A DNA stretch of 64,000 bases, taken from positions 13,050,501 to 13,114,500 of the forward strand of contig OY987301.1 in assembly GCA_963920635.1 (NCBI GenBank), given 5' to 3'. Below are positions 44,103-55,714 of this stretch, piece by piece; position 1 is the stretch's first letter; every line of letters starts with the position of its first letter. The notes under the pieces were generated by a model. The model was not told the origin of the DNA, did no database searches, and worked only from the letters and a program-made list of their open reading frames with translations. A program made the translations under genes and the position numbers. Source of the DNA: Pseudeuparius sepicola. Taxonomy: Eukaryota > Arthropoda > Insecta > Coleoptera > Anthribidae.

Positions 44103-45800
44103 TTCTAGCAATAGTTGAGGGTGGTAATAGGTAAAAATAATGAAATTTGACGGGTCTCCGCGATTTTAAAATTTATTTTCTTTACCGGAAGATTAAGGGT
44201 GACTAGTTTTCAAATGAACACACCGTATAATAATTATTACGAGTTCCTACAATCATGTTCTTGTTTATATTGTAACAGTTAAGAGTTAGTTATCCTATAA
44301 CATAACATAATATTATTGTTTACCTACTCTCTTACACGATTAAGTATACCTACAATAATAGGTACAATGTTGCGTGTATTCACTATATGCTCCACCACTC
44401 TTGTCTAAGCAGTTTATGTCTGCTGTTATTATGTTAGAGCAAGTTAGAGCAATTTCATACTTCTCCGAGATGTGAATCTGGCTTGATGACTTTAGTAGAA
44501 GGTATTTTCGGTGATGCCTACACAACTTTCACATAATGGAGTAAAGTTTTAAACACCATTATGTTAAAGTTCGGTGTGATACATTCTATTTTAAGATAGA
44601 CCGGGAGAAAAAAATTAAAAATACAATCCTAAATCATACTTACAATACATGTGATCGCCTTACGATCGCTTAACTTCAGCAGATGTAGGTACATGCCAGG
44701 CTTATATAGCAATAATACTTTATATTTCTCAGAGCTCAGACTAACAAAGCTTGAAATAAAAAATGAAACAAAGCTTTGTGCTTCGCGCATCACTGCAATA
44801 AATGTCGGTACCTAGTTCCGCAAATCCGTAAAATATTGACCTCATATATTATATTTATTTCACAGAATGATGGCCATTGTAATATTAAAAATAAACTGAA
44901 TAAACTGAACTTACGCGATGAAACTTTGTATTATTTTTTAGCGCAAGAACCAAAACTTCAGGGGAGATCCATCATGTCTTGTTCCACTTCCAACCTAATA
45001 TCTCAAATAGTTTCCTTAATATATTATGCGAAAAGGAATCAAGACTTACTTCGAAATTGTTAATTTTATTACCGTACCGTAATTTTCTGGAGGCCACATG
45101 CTTAATCGTTAGTTCGTGATTCTCGTTAGTACTAAATCTTTAGAGTTTTTCCTCGGTTTTCAACAGTCCGACTTCTGTCGACTCATGGAATCGATAGATT
45201 ACAATCGTGCTGCGAGTGGAGAACTTTAAAACGACGTCTTTAGCTTCCCTTTTTGTTTGTCACATGGCTTACTGATAGAAACGCTAAATGCAATTTTGAT
45301 ATCTCGGACTAAAAATGAAATATATCAAATTTAATATCAAATTTTGACTAGCAGCACCATTGACATAGATAAGCATTTCGCATTCGTTTGAAATATTATC
45401 TTTAATCCAACATGTTCCACTTTTTAACATACAAATAATCGAGCTCAATATTTTGCACTAATATAGTAATCAACATTGATAACTGCAGACATTTATTGCA
45501 CTGCAAAGCATACTTGTGTGTTTTATTTATCATTTATATTATATGAATTTTAAATTTCTTTATCTGTTCTATTTGTTGTCTATTTAAAAAAATCGAGTAA
45601 TTCAATAACTTTTTGAACGTATGAGGAGTGGCAAAAGTTTCTGCACTTTCTAGATATTTATGTAATCACTTCACGCGTGTTTGTATTCTTGGTTGCATAA
45701 CAACTGTCAATGGATGTTGACTCGATTACCGTCCGCGATTGCGTTTGGAGCGTCGGAATGCGCGGGTTGCGTCGTAAAAAAATGCGTTGTTATTAGGTGC
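44103..45800. other. Noncoding stretch
   Basis: AT-rich and largely unique. The frame at 44776-45063 follows a fair acceptor (TTTCACAG at 44865) but shows no domain. 45660-45790 is somewhat GC-richer. Confidence 0.4.
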
Positions 45801-46080
45801 CAGGGTCTGACTAATATGATATTCCCAGTGGCTTGCAATTCTGAACTAATTCTTTTAGAAGTTCTAAAATTTGTGTTTTTACCTTTCGTGGATCTTTATA
45901 AATTTCCTTAAATTAAGTAGCAAAATAAATTTACAGAATATATTGCTCGCGATCCGATCTAAAATATGCAGGAAACTCGACTGAGGGAAGAGCCGGCCCT
46001 GCATTCTGCTCGCAGCGTAAACACCTGACATTTTATGTCAATGTCTTGATCCACTGCCTCTGTAACTTGGATAGACTTTA
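45801..46080. mobile_element. 387 bp-family MITE, left end missing
   Basis: Matches 15045-15365 from CCAGGGTCTGACTAATATGA to the right end CTTGGATAGACTT. The left inverted repeat is lost, and ~40 bp before the right end are deleted. Confidence 0.85.
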
Positions 46081-46113
46081 GATATCTATTGTTCAAAACA
46101 GTATGCCTTTCTT

Positions 46114-46416
46114 GTGTTTCTGTGTTTCACGTCCAAGTCTGTTGATAATCTACAAAAGTATAACATTGGCGAAAAAATAATTAGGAATTATTTTGATACT
46201 TGGGCAACTATCAAAGTTTTTTTTTTATATGTGAAGATATTTCATGTTAAAGTTAGGAAGGAAATAAGGACAACAACGTACGAAAATTGCGAAAGTTGCG
46301 TTGATATAAAGTTCAACAATTCCCAGTTGAGAACTCGTCAGAAAACTATTTTTAATATGGGAGTTTTATCAAAAAAAGTGACTAATGGATTCTACTTCCA
46401 CGAAGTTACTTTATGA
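46114..46416 (+). other. Unassigned 100-codon open frame
   Basis: One of the longer frames in the window not explained by a repeat or a known gene. Its second half is Lys/Asn/Thr-rich with CESC. No signal, membrane segment or known motif, and base composition equals the background. Most likely chance. Confidence 0.15.
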
Positions 46417-46635
46417 AACTAAATTCGACAGCTTATACTGCGAAAGTTGTGGAATAATTGATACATTACATACTTTAGCGTAGTTCATATTGTAATAGAT
46501 TTTCTAAAATAAAGCAAAAATTCATACTTCTTGATTTATTGAAACATATTTCATTTCAATGCGACTTTAACTGCTTTGTTTCCATTTTCTTCTTAAAAAT
46601 TGTGAAATATTTTTCAAACAAATCTTTTCTATATA

Positions 46636-47290
46636 CAGGGTCTACTTTTATACCTATAGAAATCCATAAAACCTTTATTTTTGGAGATATTCGCCTGATT
46701 TTTTTTTGTTTGCAATGTTTTTAAAATCCGCTTTTTGTAATCTTCCTGCCGCTGAGAAAATACAAATCCAGGGCCGGCTATAACTTTTTTATACCTACCT
46801 CCGATTTTTACTAAAAACAGTTAGCGATTTTTTATTTGAAATCGTACACCACAGTTTTAATCAGGACACCCAAATATACCAAATTTTAACAAAAAATATA
46901 CAGGAAGTTCCATTCTACAAGGTGGTAAATTTGTTGGTTGACATAAATGGCTTTTGCGTTTGTTAATATTTTCAATTTTATTGTATCTCTGCACACCAAC
47001 TATTTTGAGGTAATTCCATGGCACATTTGGGTTTCCAGATGACTTTGAAATTTTTTAGGTTTCTTAGGTGTCCTGATTAAGGGTGTGGTGTCAGATTTTA
47101 AATAAAAAATCGCTAGATGGTTGTAGTGAAAATCGGGAGTATAAAAAAATCGTAGCAGGCGCTGATTGGCATTGCCACAACGGTGAGCAGGTCTAAAGAA
47201 GCTGTTTTTAAGACCTTAAAAAGTTGAGGCAAAAATCTCCAAAAATAAAGATTATATGGATTTTATAGGTATAAAAGTATGTATTCAAAT
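46636..47290. mobile_element. Palindromic MITE
   Basis: Arms 46645-46690 and 47235-47285 are inverted (ACTTTTATACCTATAGAAAT and complement). Inner blocks match 29040-29300, including ATATACAGGAAGTTCCATTC. Moderately diverged composite of the 29 kb element family. Confidence 0.75.
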
Positions 47291-48415
47291 TTGAATAGGT
47301 AGGCAGGCATTCAGATACAAAATGTTTTTAATAATAATGAAACTATAAAAGATTAACAAACGGCATTACAATTTCACTTTATCTAAGCTTCATGCAACTA
47401 CTTAATGAGTTTCACAAATAAACCTGGAATTCCCTGTTTTAAAGCTGCGGTTCGTGCTTTGGGAATTTCTGAATTTTCAGGTACATTCCCCCCAAAAGGC
47501 ACGTATTTAGTTGAGCTTGAAAGTAATTGGTTGTGCTTCGTTGTAGGCAGGGCCGGACCTATCTCTCTAACTGCAAATGCAAATATTTAACAATAAGTAG
47601 ATACTACAACAACAATAAGTAGATACTACATGTGTTAAACACATGAAATTAATATACTACTGTTAATTATTATGAAAAAGTTAGGTACCAATAGGTAGGT
47701 ATATAATCTGTCCCCCATTAAATACTGCAGTGTACTCCATAAACATCAACTGAAAAGCTTGTGCACACAGTTTTGATTGTCCTAAAAAATAACAATAAAA
47801 CAATTTGTATAAAGGTCATCAAAGTTGGTATCAAAATAAAATCTATCTATCTATCGTTGGTTACCATCAGAAATTATTGAATACAAGTATTAAGGGATTT
47901 TTTCTCTTAAAAATTAATACCCCTAAAATTAAAAATTTGATTTCCTTTGCGACTCAACTTGGGTGACTACTAACACAGACTAATAACAAAATCCATATAC
48001 AGTACAAACAAGCTTCATCAACACATTGATAAAACTAAAATAACTTTTCATCAAGTTTGATGAGCCCTGATATGCCACTAAACATCATTACTTGTGTAAT
48101 TTTGTTTTTCACGAGTAAAATTATACCTAGTCAAAATTTACCTGAATTTATTATTGAAAAAGAAAAATTTTATGCGGTCTTTATTGGTAACACTGTATAT
48201 TTTTTATGTATTTATATGCAATATAAAAGGATTTTAGCTTTATAGTTGGATAATTAGGAAGCCTTTACATAATATAAAACCCTTTAAAGCTTAGTACTGA
48301 GCGATACTTCCTCAAAGCTTAAACTACGACAGTTTCCTCTTATAATTGTTAAAGATAAACTTAGAACCGCTACTGAAAATTCGACACATTTTTGACATAT
48401 TCATTTCCGAAAATA
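47291..48415. other. Noncoding stretch
   Basis: AT-rich with a short ATCT microsatellite at 47841-47856. Frames at 47405-47590 and 48057-48245 lack domains. Confidence 0.4.
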
Positions 48416-48720
48416 ATCCCCAACTTTCCACGATTACGTATTTAATTTAAACGTTATTATGCAAAATCCAAAAACTGCCGCCGTTCGCCACTGGTTCTCC
48501 GGAGCTACGCAAACAGTATTTTCCATTTTCAATAGGGATAGTGGAAGGGATTAAGGCCTTCTGCGGCTATATATTCGGTTTAATTCTGAGTATAATTCTG
48601 CTCTGCGAATCTCAGTGAAAATAAATGCGAATTTCTTAATGGAAAATCAGGGCGAAATAATTAAAAATATCTCAGGGACGGGATGCTTTATAGTATCTAG
48701 TAGCAAAAAATTTCTGAACG
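48416..48720. promoter_or_regulatory. Unique GC-elevated island, candidate regulatory element
   Basis: Non-repetitive segment with GCCGCCGTTCGCCACTGGTT and GGGATTAAGGCC, the latter containing a K50-homeodomain-type GGATTA site. No coding frame. Confidence 0.3.
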
Positions 48721-49284
48721 TACTTTTTGAAATTTAAGCCCATAATAGTGGCCATGACTACACACCAAAAATAAAAATGTACACTTTCAATACCTACCTA
48801 AAGATAGTTTCTCAAAATCGGCCAACAAATAAAGATTTTACAAGGGTGATAAGTCCTTAATGTGGACACACTGTGGTTTAGCATGAAATTAAACGCGATC
48901 GGAAATCGTATATAACAGCAAAATAAATAAAATAACGAGTTTTTGTTTACCGCCATTATGTTTTGTTATTATGGGGTCCGTGGTCAAGCGTTGCGGCGAT
49001 ATTTAATTTATTACATAATGGACTGTTATTTATTAACGATGTGTTGTATAACATAAATTTTTGCTTTACAGCCAATATTTATCGCCGCGGGCAGTATTAA
49101 CCACAGCTAACAAGTTTATAAATAATTAATTACCTATTTGTCAAATGGACGAAAACATGTATGGTAATATTCATAAAAAGTCTGCAGCTGTAATATAATG
49201 GACTTTATTATAACACAACCACAACTTTCTAAAAAGCAATAAACCAAATAAACATTTCGAAATGGACATCCACTTACCTCTATA

Positions 49285-49989
49285 CAGGGTGAGTCACATT
49301 TAAAGGCAGAGCCGAAAACACAAGGTAGAATTCGCTAAAATAAGCACATATGCTTCATAAACATTAGCTCAAAAAAGCTTGGTTCTCCATATACAGCGTG
49401 TTGAAACTTTTCCAAATATTTTTTTAATTTTTTTCTAGCCCGTTTGGGAATTATTTTATACATATTATGTGTTGTCATTTTGTGCAATAATTTGGCCCTG
49501 TTCAGATGAGCAGCGGCGTAGATACAAATAATTTTATTTTAAATGCCAGCATAATCACCTCGGCACTAGTTTAAAAAATCCGAAATTACGAAGAAACTGT
49601 ACCAGAAATAAAAAAATACCAAGAGGCGCTTTTTGTTCCAAATTGAATGGGCTATCTAAAAAAGGCAAAATTTTTGGTTTTGCACAGGGCCGTACTACTT
49701 TTTTTCTACAATTATTTACAGTAACTATTTGTACCTACGCCGCTGGTCATCGGAACGGGGTCAAATTATTGCACAAAATGGCAACCTTCCAGTGCATAAT
49801 GTGTACCAACTTTGGTTGGAATTCCTAAAAGGAAGGAAATTAAAAAAATATGTTATTTCTGCAAAAATTTCAACACGCTGTATATGGAGAACCAAGCTTT
49901 TTTGAGCTAATGTTTATTAAGCATATGTACTTATTTTAGCGAGTTCTACCATGTGTTTTCGGCTCTGCCTTTAGATGTGACTCACCCTG
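49285..49989. mobile_element. Palindromic MITE, 705 bp, outer shell
   Basis: Ends CAGGGTGAGTCACAT and complement, TA at 49283-49284 and 49990-49991. Arms ~107 bp; the dyad centre CTCCATATATGGAG is split by an inner element at its central TA. Confidence 0.88.
49394..49880. mobile_element. Inner palindromic MITE at the dyad centre
   Basis: Ends CAGCGTGTTGAAA and complement, TA at 49392-49393 and 49881-49882. Its arms include ATAATTTGGCCCTG and an inverted partner. Confidence 0.82.
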
Positions 49990-50454
49990 TACATAACATA
50001 TTATACCGCCTTTGGTTTCATGTCTTTTTGAAATCAGGTTGAATATTGTGGTTTTGATTAATTTTTTGACTAAAAACTGCTTCTACCTCCAGACATTTCA
50101 TCAAATAAACCATACTTCTCGGCATTTAATGAAGGCGAACCATCAGAACAAATTAGTTATAGCTTATCTACTACAATGTTTTCAAGTCTTCATGTTTTTA
50201 GGTTTCCAAAAGAAGCCTTTTTTTTTAATGGCTGAAGCAGCAACCACTCCACACAAAAAAATCTTGCGGGTAGGGATATAGAAATATAGAAGGTACTTGG
50301 GATAAACAGATAGTCAATGTAGTAAGAAATATTGGAACGAATGTAGAATAATTATGGTAATTGTGAAAAATTGTACAACAAATAAAATATCAAACAAAAA
50401 ATCATTTCGTTCAACGCCAATTTCCCATTTTATATAAAATCTCAAGCATTTAAA

Positions 50455-51122
50455 TTTAAGAAAAGGGAGAGGACATCTAACAGCGCTCGCGGCCGTGTTA
50501 CCGACTGCCACATTGTACTACAGGCCAGTAGCGTAGCATGAAACGCATTCTTATAGCCAATATCACAAAAATGTTAAAAATGAAAAGGTAGTTAATCTTG
50601 ACTTACATATAATTTGAAATATTGGTATTTATTTGCAAATAATTTCCCAAATGTAAAGCTAGTGTCAAGTGCTGAAATATATTTATTTGCGGCGATTTCG
50701 TATCAATCAAAATAAAATAAATAATGCACGCCCATGGGAACCAGGTCATATTTTATGAAACTATCATAATCAATTAAAAACTTTTCAATAAAAACAATTT
50801 TAAAAATAATTATATTGGTCCTACAAACAAAACAATGCACTTTATCATACTAAAATGTAGAGGGAATTTGAAGAAGTTATATTGAGAAAAAATTATGCCA
50901 TCTTCCGCTTTTGCAACCAAACGCTAAACAATTCACCATCGTAAGAGTATATTTTCCCCTTAGTCACTGTTACTTTTAATTCACAAATTCGCGAAATTAA
51001 CTCACAACGTACTCGCTTTGTCTGCCACATATAAAATGGCCGCCGTTCAAAACGACGTAACAAAATCTATACGCGGCAGGGTAGGCAAGAGCGGTGTCCT
51101 CTCTCTTTCCTTGTCTAAGAAA
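50455..51122 (-). mobile_element. THAP-bearing, P-like element remnant (copy 2, inverted)
   Basis: Inverted relative of 38595-39200. The minus-strand THAP start MVNCLAFGCKS is at about 50931 downward, without the intact donor. Both ends show AGGACA next to a purine/pyrimidine tract (AAAAGGGAGAGGACA left, TGTCCTCTCTCTTTCC right), a likely inverted terminal repeat. Confidence 0.6.
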
Positions 51123-51299
51123 ATACTATACATAGTAAATTGTCAAGTACCTATACCCTATTGCCCAAGAAACCTTATACCTAATCAATTACACAACACA
51201 AAAATTTTTCTCTGGAACTGACCTGCGATGTTGTGGCCATACATAAAAAATTGCTTATTGCCCCCCCCCCCAATCTGTGAATATCTACATACGCCGTTG

Positions 51300-51596
51300 A
51301 ATTGCAATTGAACAAACGGCCCTGTTAAAAAACGCGCAAACAGAGCGATTAGGGGAGAACTGCCATGTCTGCATCATGCAGATTACATGCGGGTGTCCTA
51401 GTTCCAATTTCGATGGCAACTGCATCACGCAAATTTGATCGGTCGGTTAATGTGTCGGTTTGCCAACAGGCCGTCCTGCGGCTTATGTGCAAATAAGATG
51501 TTATGGGCAGTATCGGATACAGGCTTGACAGATGGGTTCAATTAGCACATTGTCAACGATCCCGACGAGTCCCGTTTGGCTAGTTTTGTAGACTCA
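51300..51596. promoter_or_regulatory. Unique GC-elevated island next to a possible promoter
   Basis: Non-repetitive sequence with CATGTCTGCATCATGCAG and GGCCGTCCTGCGGC. No coding frame. On the minus strand it would lie at the start of the first intron of the candidate transcript below. Confidence 0.3.
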
Positions 51597-51860
51597 CCTA
51601 GCACAGAGCACAGAAACAGTCACCACAACTTAGTAATAATCACATTTACCGCTTCGCTCATTTGTTTTCACTTTTCACTATACTAATTTCTGAACTAATC
51701 AAAGTTACACTCTGAAATTAAAAAAATATATACTCGACTCAAGTAAGTCTGACGTCTGGCGTAAATAAAAGCACGTGTTCTATGACGTTCCGCGCAATAA
51801 GGCGATTGGTCTATAGGCCATAAAATATCAGCGCGTCTGGAAACAGGGATGTACTCGATC
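51597..51860 (-). promoter_or_regulatory. Candidate minus-strand promoter and 5' exon
   Basis: On the minus strand a TATA element (GAGTATATATTTT, about 51726-51738) is followed ~25 nt later by CAGAGTG, then by a leader with AGTGAAAAGTGAAAAC typical of insect 5' UTRs, and a consensus donor (CTAG|GTGAGT, exon end at 51597). Upstream (51750-51860) is GC-richer with an inverted CCAAT box. The only ATG opens a 13-codon frame, so the exon may be noncoding. The gene it serves is not identified. Confidence 0.35.
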
Positions 51861-52440
51861 GCTGATGTATTTATGCGGTTTTATCTTGTTGTTTTCACAT
51901 GCTTCTAAGCTATTTAGACCCTGCCACAAATAATTTTATCGATGTTTTGAACTATTTTATTGAAGGCAATAATTTATTTCCGAAATATTTTGACGTAAAT
52001 AATTTTAAAAGTAAAATTAAATAAAGGTTATGCCTGAGTGTGGCTCTGGCGAATATTTCAACACCACGTGCTGTTGTTTACATCAGGCGTCAGATATTTG
52101 CTCAGACAAATAATAAATATAGACTAATAATTCAATACAATACAGACCCTGCCAAGATCAAAAATGTTTGGTAACATTATTTATCTGAGTCAGTAAGAGA
52201 AATCTAAAACAAAACAATGCAATGATTGTACCATTGCCAAACTTCTTCATAAATTTATCTTGTACTTACGAAATAAATGTATAACCAACTTTAAAAAACA
52301 TCAATTTGGAACAATTAGTTGATATCTACAATCTACATATAAGTGAAAATTTTGACAGTTATCATTTAACAATAAATTTTACTGATTTTGTGAATTTACT
52401 GATCCTACTTGTTCCATAAATAATATCCTTAATAAATTGC
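51861..52440. other. Noncoding stretch
   Basis: AT-rich, unique-looking, no features recognised. Confidence 0.4.
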
Positions 52441-52672
52441 TTATTCTGGCTAACGTGGCAGCGTTGCACCAGCTCTTTGTGATCGTTGCGTATTTGCTTT
52501 ATTATGCCCCAACAGCTGATCCAGAGTTCGTTGAGATTTCGTCGGTTTGTGTTGATGTGTTTTGAGTGTTTACTTTTGCGTTATTCTTGTTTTTTGATGA
52601 GATTTTGGGGTTATTTTACAAAAGACATATAGTTAAGTTAGTAATTAGCGAATTAGTATAGTTTTAAGGACG

Positions 52673-52790
52673 ATGGGAAGGGTAAAGTGTTGGATTTGTG
52701 GCATAGGAAATGTAACCTCGGGTTTTCATTATGATGCAGGCTTAAGTATCAAATTCGTTTTTTTTTTGAGTAGTCATTTTTTATGTTGAC
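52673..52790 (+). other. Possible first exon of a Cys-type zinc-finger protein
   Basis: ATG opens MGRVKCWICGIGNVTSGFHY, a Met followed at once by C-x2-C and an aromatic FHY. This could start a THAP domain, or mimic the first half of a nuclear-receptor finger. The preceding 230 bp are GC-richer and promoter-like. A donor could be AAT|GTAACC at 52711. No further exon found; the frame ends after 38 codons. Confidence 0.3.
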
Positions 52791-53012
52791 TGATTACAAT
52801 GCAGGCTTAAATTTTTAGGTTAGTCTATGTTTATTATTTGCCTGAGGTTATTTTTGATTATGGTATAGTAGCATTATTACAGTTGCTAATCTGGTCCTCG
52901 ACTTCCACTAGTTAAGGAATTTATTTCAGATACGATCATCGATCAGGTAAAGACAAACTAAGAAACATAATCATCTCATCAAAACTAAAAAGCAGAAAAT
53001 AATAAAAAATTA

Positions 53013-53199
53013 ATATACCTCGTTTTTACAACGGACTAAAAAGTGTAAAAAATTTCTCCTAGGTGAAAAACATTGGGTGTGGTGTATGTATATGCAATAG
53101 ATACTAGTAAGGAGTGTAGAGAGTGAGAGCAGCGTCCAGAGATATACTAAAGGAGAAATTATTTTACACTTTTTAGTCCGTTTTAAAAACGTGGTATAT
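53013..53199. mobile_element. 187 bp MITE
   Basis: Inverted ends of about 40 bp (ATATACC, then ACGGACTAAAAAGTGTAAAA on both arms) with TA at 53011-53012 and 53200-53201. No coding content. Confidence 0.82.
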
Positions 53200-53339
53200 T
53201 ATTTTTTTATTTAAATTATTTATTCCAACCTTTTAAATTCACTTGTTAGTATGTGTGGGTAAAATCTTGCAACTGAATTTTAAACCAGTTCCATCCAACC
53301 GATTACACACTTTTGGTGCTAGCGACAATACAATCTATC

Positions 53340-53628
53340 CACTATCCAAGTTACAGCGACAGTAGATATAAACAAAGTCACATGACCGCCTTGCGACCGA
53401 TTACCAGGTTCGGACTAATATGAGATTCCAAGTGGCTTGTAATTCTGAACTAATTCATTTAGAAGTTCTAAAATTTGTGTTTCTACCTTTCGTGGATCTT
53501 TATAAACTTCCTTAAATTAAGTAGCAAAATAAATTTACAGAATATACTGCTCGCGATCCAATCTAAAATATGCAAATAGGTCACGTGGTGTCCAATGTTT
53601 TGATCCACTGCCTCTGTAAGTTGGATAG
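53340..53628. mobile_element. 387 bp-family MITE (copy with internal deletion)
   Basis: Left CTATCCAAGTTACAGCGACA and right CTGTAAGTTGGATAGACTT, with the same interior as 14979-15365 but lacking the GC-rich right-central part. Its right end abuts the hAT-like insert. Confidence 0.85.
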
Positions 53629-53636
53629 ACTTTTAG

Positions 53637-54900
53637 CAAGGCCTACTATAAAGACAGGCCCTGGCGCACAAAAATCACGTGACCATCTTAGTCAGACGTT
53701 ACATGTCATTTGTCACATAACTGAAAGCTTTAGCTTTAGCTTTTGGCAGCTTGGGTTTTGAGAAGTTTTCAATGTTTAAAGTGTTTTTAAACGTCTTAGT
53801 TTATATTTTAGAAACAAGTTTGTGTCTAGTGCGCGTGTGTCCTGGCGGAGGGGAACCGCCCAGGTGTTATTATGGCCTCTGGGTGTCTGGGTGGGAGTCG
53901 TGCCGTCCAAGAGTATTGGTGCCGCTCGCACCGACGCGATGCGACGCGTGAGCGCTGTAAGGGGAATTCTCCCCCGAACAACAGAATAGGGAACCCGGAA
54001 TGGACTATTATGGACATGGGACAGTATTGGACAGTGGAGCGTGGAGCCTGAGACACAGAGGGGTGAACTGCTTACGGGAGATCCGCGAGTTCAGACGATC
54101 CGGGTGGCTGGAAGCCGTTCCTGTTGACCACGTTCGGGTTTGTGTATTTATTGTATTCACCATTCACCTTGTGCGAAATAAATCAGTGTTGTAACCGTTG
54201 ATTTTCGTTGTCGACCCACGCCCCGATACGGTTTATCTATTCGGTCTTTCACGCTGCCGAACAACTGAGACCTCGTCAATATTTGCAGTATACCTACCTG
54301 CTGAGGTTAGTTTTCATTTTTATTTCGTAAAAAATAACCTAAATACCAAATATTGAGTCTGTTTATATTATATTTATACATATTACAAAAGCCAGGAAAA
54401 AAGTGTCGCCATAAAAAACATTTGTTTCACCTCGGGATGAAAATTTCCGCCAAAAATGGAGTCGTCAAATCCCAACTGAGATATAATTTCTAAAAAACCC
54501 TTAAGTATGTGTGGCTAAAACATTTTCAAGAAAGTGAAACAATAATTAAAGTGGACAAATGTGTTGTGGGAGGAAAATACCTATAGAGAATATCACCTAA
54601 GCTAAAGGAAGGTGATGCCCCAACAATTTTTGAGAAGTGTCAAAATATTGTGAGTGCAGTGCCGTTTAACTCTCAGCCCAAAACAGCTGAGGCAGGTTGA
54701 AAATTTTGAAAAAACAATTAGAGAAAGCTTGGATGCACAAAACAAATAATTTAATAGATGAAAGAAAACTTGCCAAATTGTTACGAAATTTGTTTTTTCT
54801 ACTTATCTCCAAAAATGCCTTTCATTAAATAGCACTAAGTTGGTCACGTGACTACGCGATTATGCGTTAGCGCCGTGGCCTGTCTTTATCGTTGGCCTCG
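53637..54900. mobile_element. hAT-like element, 1264 bp, 8 bp target duplication
   Basis: ACTTTTAG at 53629-53636 and 54901-54908 is an exact 8 bp duplication. Ends CAAGGCCTACTATAAAGAC and near-complement continue as an inverted repeat of ~50 bp including ATCACGTGACCA. Eight-bp duplications and C...G ends match hAT (P-type is the alternative). No transposase frame. Confidence 0.82.
53820..54260. other. GC-rich passenger inside the hAT-like element
   Basis: About 440 bp of high GC with an AATAAA signal near 54177-54182 and no credible long frame. It could be a solo LTR, a captured promoter or UTR. Short frames (53751-53951, 54000-54194) are not recognised. Confidence 0.35.
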
Positions 54901-54908
54901 ACTTTTAG

Positions 54909-55249
54909 TATACTCAAAATAACCGCCGCTCGAAGATGGCGGATTAATTATTTTATTTCTTTACCACCTCCTTGACATGGGTATCAAATAAAAGCATTAT
55001 TTGTCAAACAGAATACGTGACATCATTCTAATTTCAATATGGCGGACGCCCAAAAGTAAAAAGCACAAAATAAAATAAGGAACCTTTAAAAAAATTATAT
55101 TTAAAGCCATGTACTAAAACGAATAGAATAAGTTTAGGTTTTCAAAATTTGTTTTTAAAAGCTTGTCGCGTTATATGAAAAAACTAAAAAACAGTACACA
55201 AACCGTTGTAGAGTGAGCAGTCTAAAGCAATCCCTTCAAATCGAGCATA
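54909..55249. other. Noncoding stretch
   Basis: Contains CGCTCGAAGATGGCGG-like sequence and AT-rich filler, no features recognised. Confidence 0.4.
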
Positions 55250-55560
55250 AATTAATTTCTTGGATTATTCGCAAAGAGATGTAATTAACCGGCGCCAAAC
55301 TGTCTCAAGCTGTCGCCAAAAAAACGAAAGCGCCCCCTTTCAGGCCTCATTCCGAGCAACTATCCGATATTATGTTTACATAACTGCCGGGACATCTGCG
55401 ACGATTGCCCTCTCTCACAATTCCCCTTCGGGTGTTCGGAGCTCGGCCTGTTTTTGCCCCCGCTTTTAGCTTTTTCGGGGGAGGTACCAACGGCGGAATA
55501 TAATAAAAGGCTCGAGGCCCCACCGACAGCTTTTAATTAGTCTGGCGGTCCTGCATATTC
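55250..55560. promoter_or_regulatory. Unique GC-elevated island, candidate regulatory element
   Basis: Non-repetitive, GC-rich relative to its flanks, with CCGGCGCCAAACTGTC, CCCCTTCGGGTG and a TATAATAAAAGG. The 69-codon frame inside has no domain. Confidence 0.3.
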
Positions 55561-55714
55561 TCAATACAATACTCTCACACACGACCAAAAAAAATTGAAA
55601 GTTTCAAGTTTGCATATTGCGTACAAACAACTAATAATAATAATAATTCTCACCCTGACAATACTTCAAAGTATATAGGAATACCTTCGTTGCCACCTGG
55701 AGTAAATATCTTTA

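Noticed and set aside
44776..45063. 95-codon frame following a TTTCACAG acceptor
   Set aside because: No domain or compositional coding signal; low-complexity translation and no partner exon.
53820..54260. Calling a complete LTR retrotransposon here
   Set aside because: Only an LTR-like composition and a poly(A) signal are seen; no second LTR, primer-binding site or gag/pol sequence.
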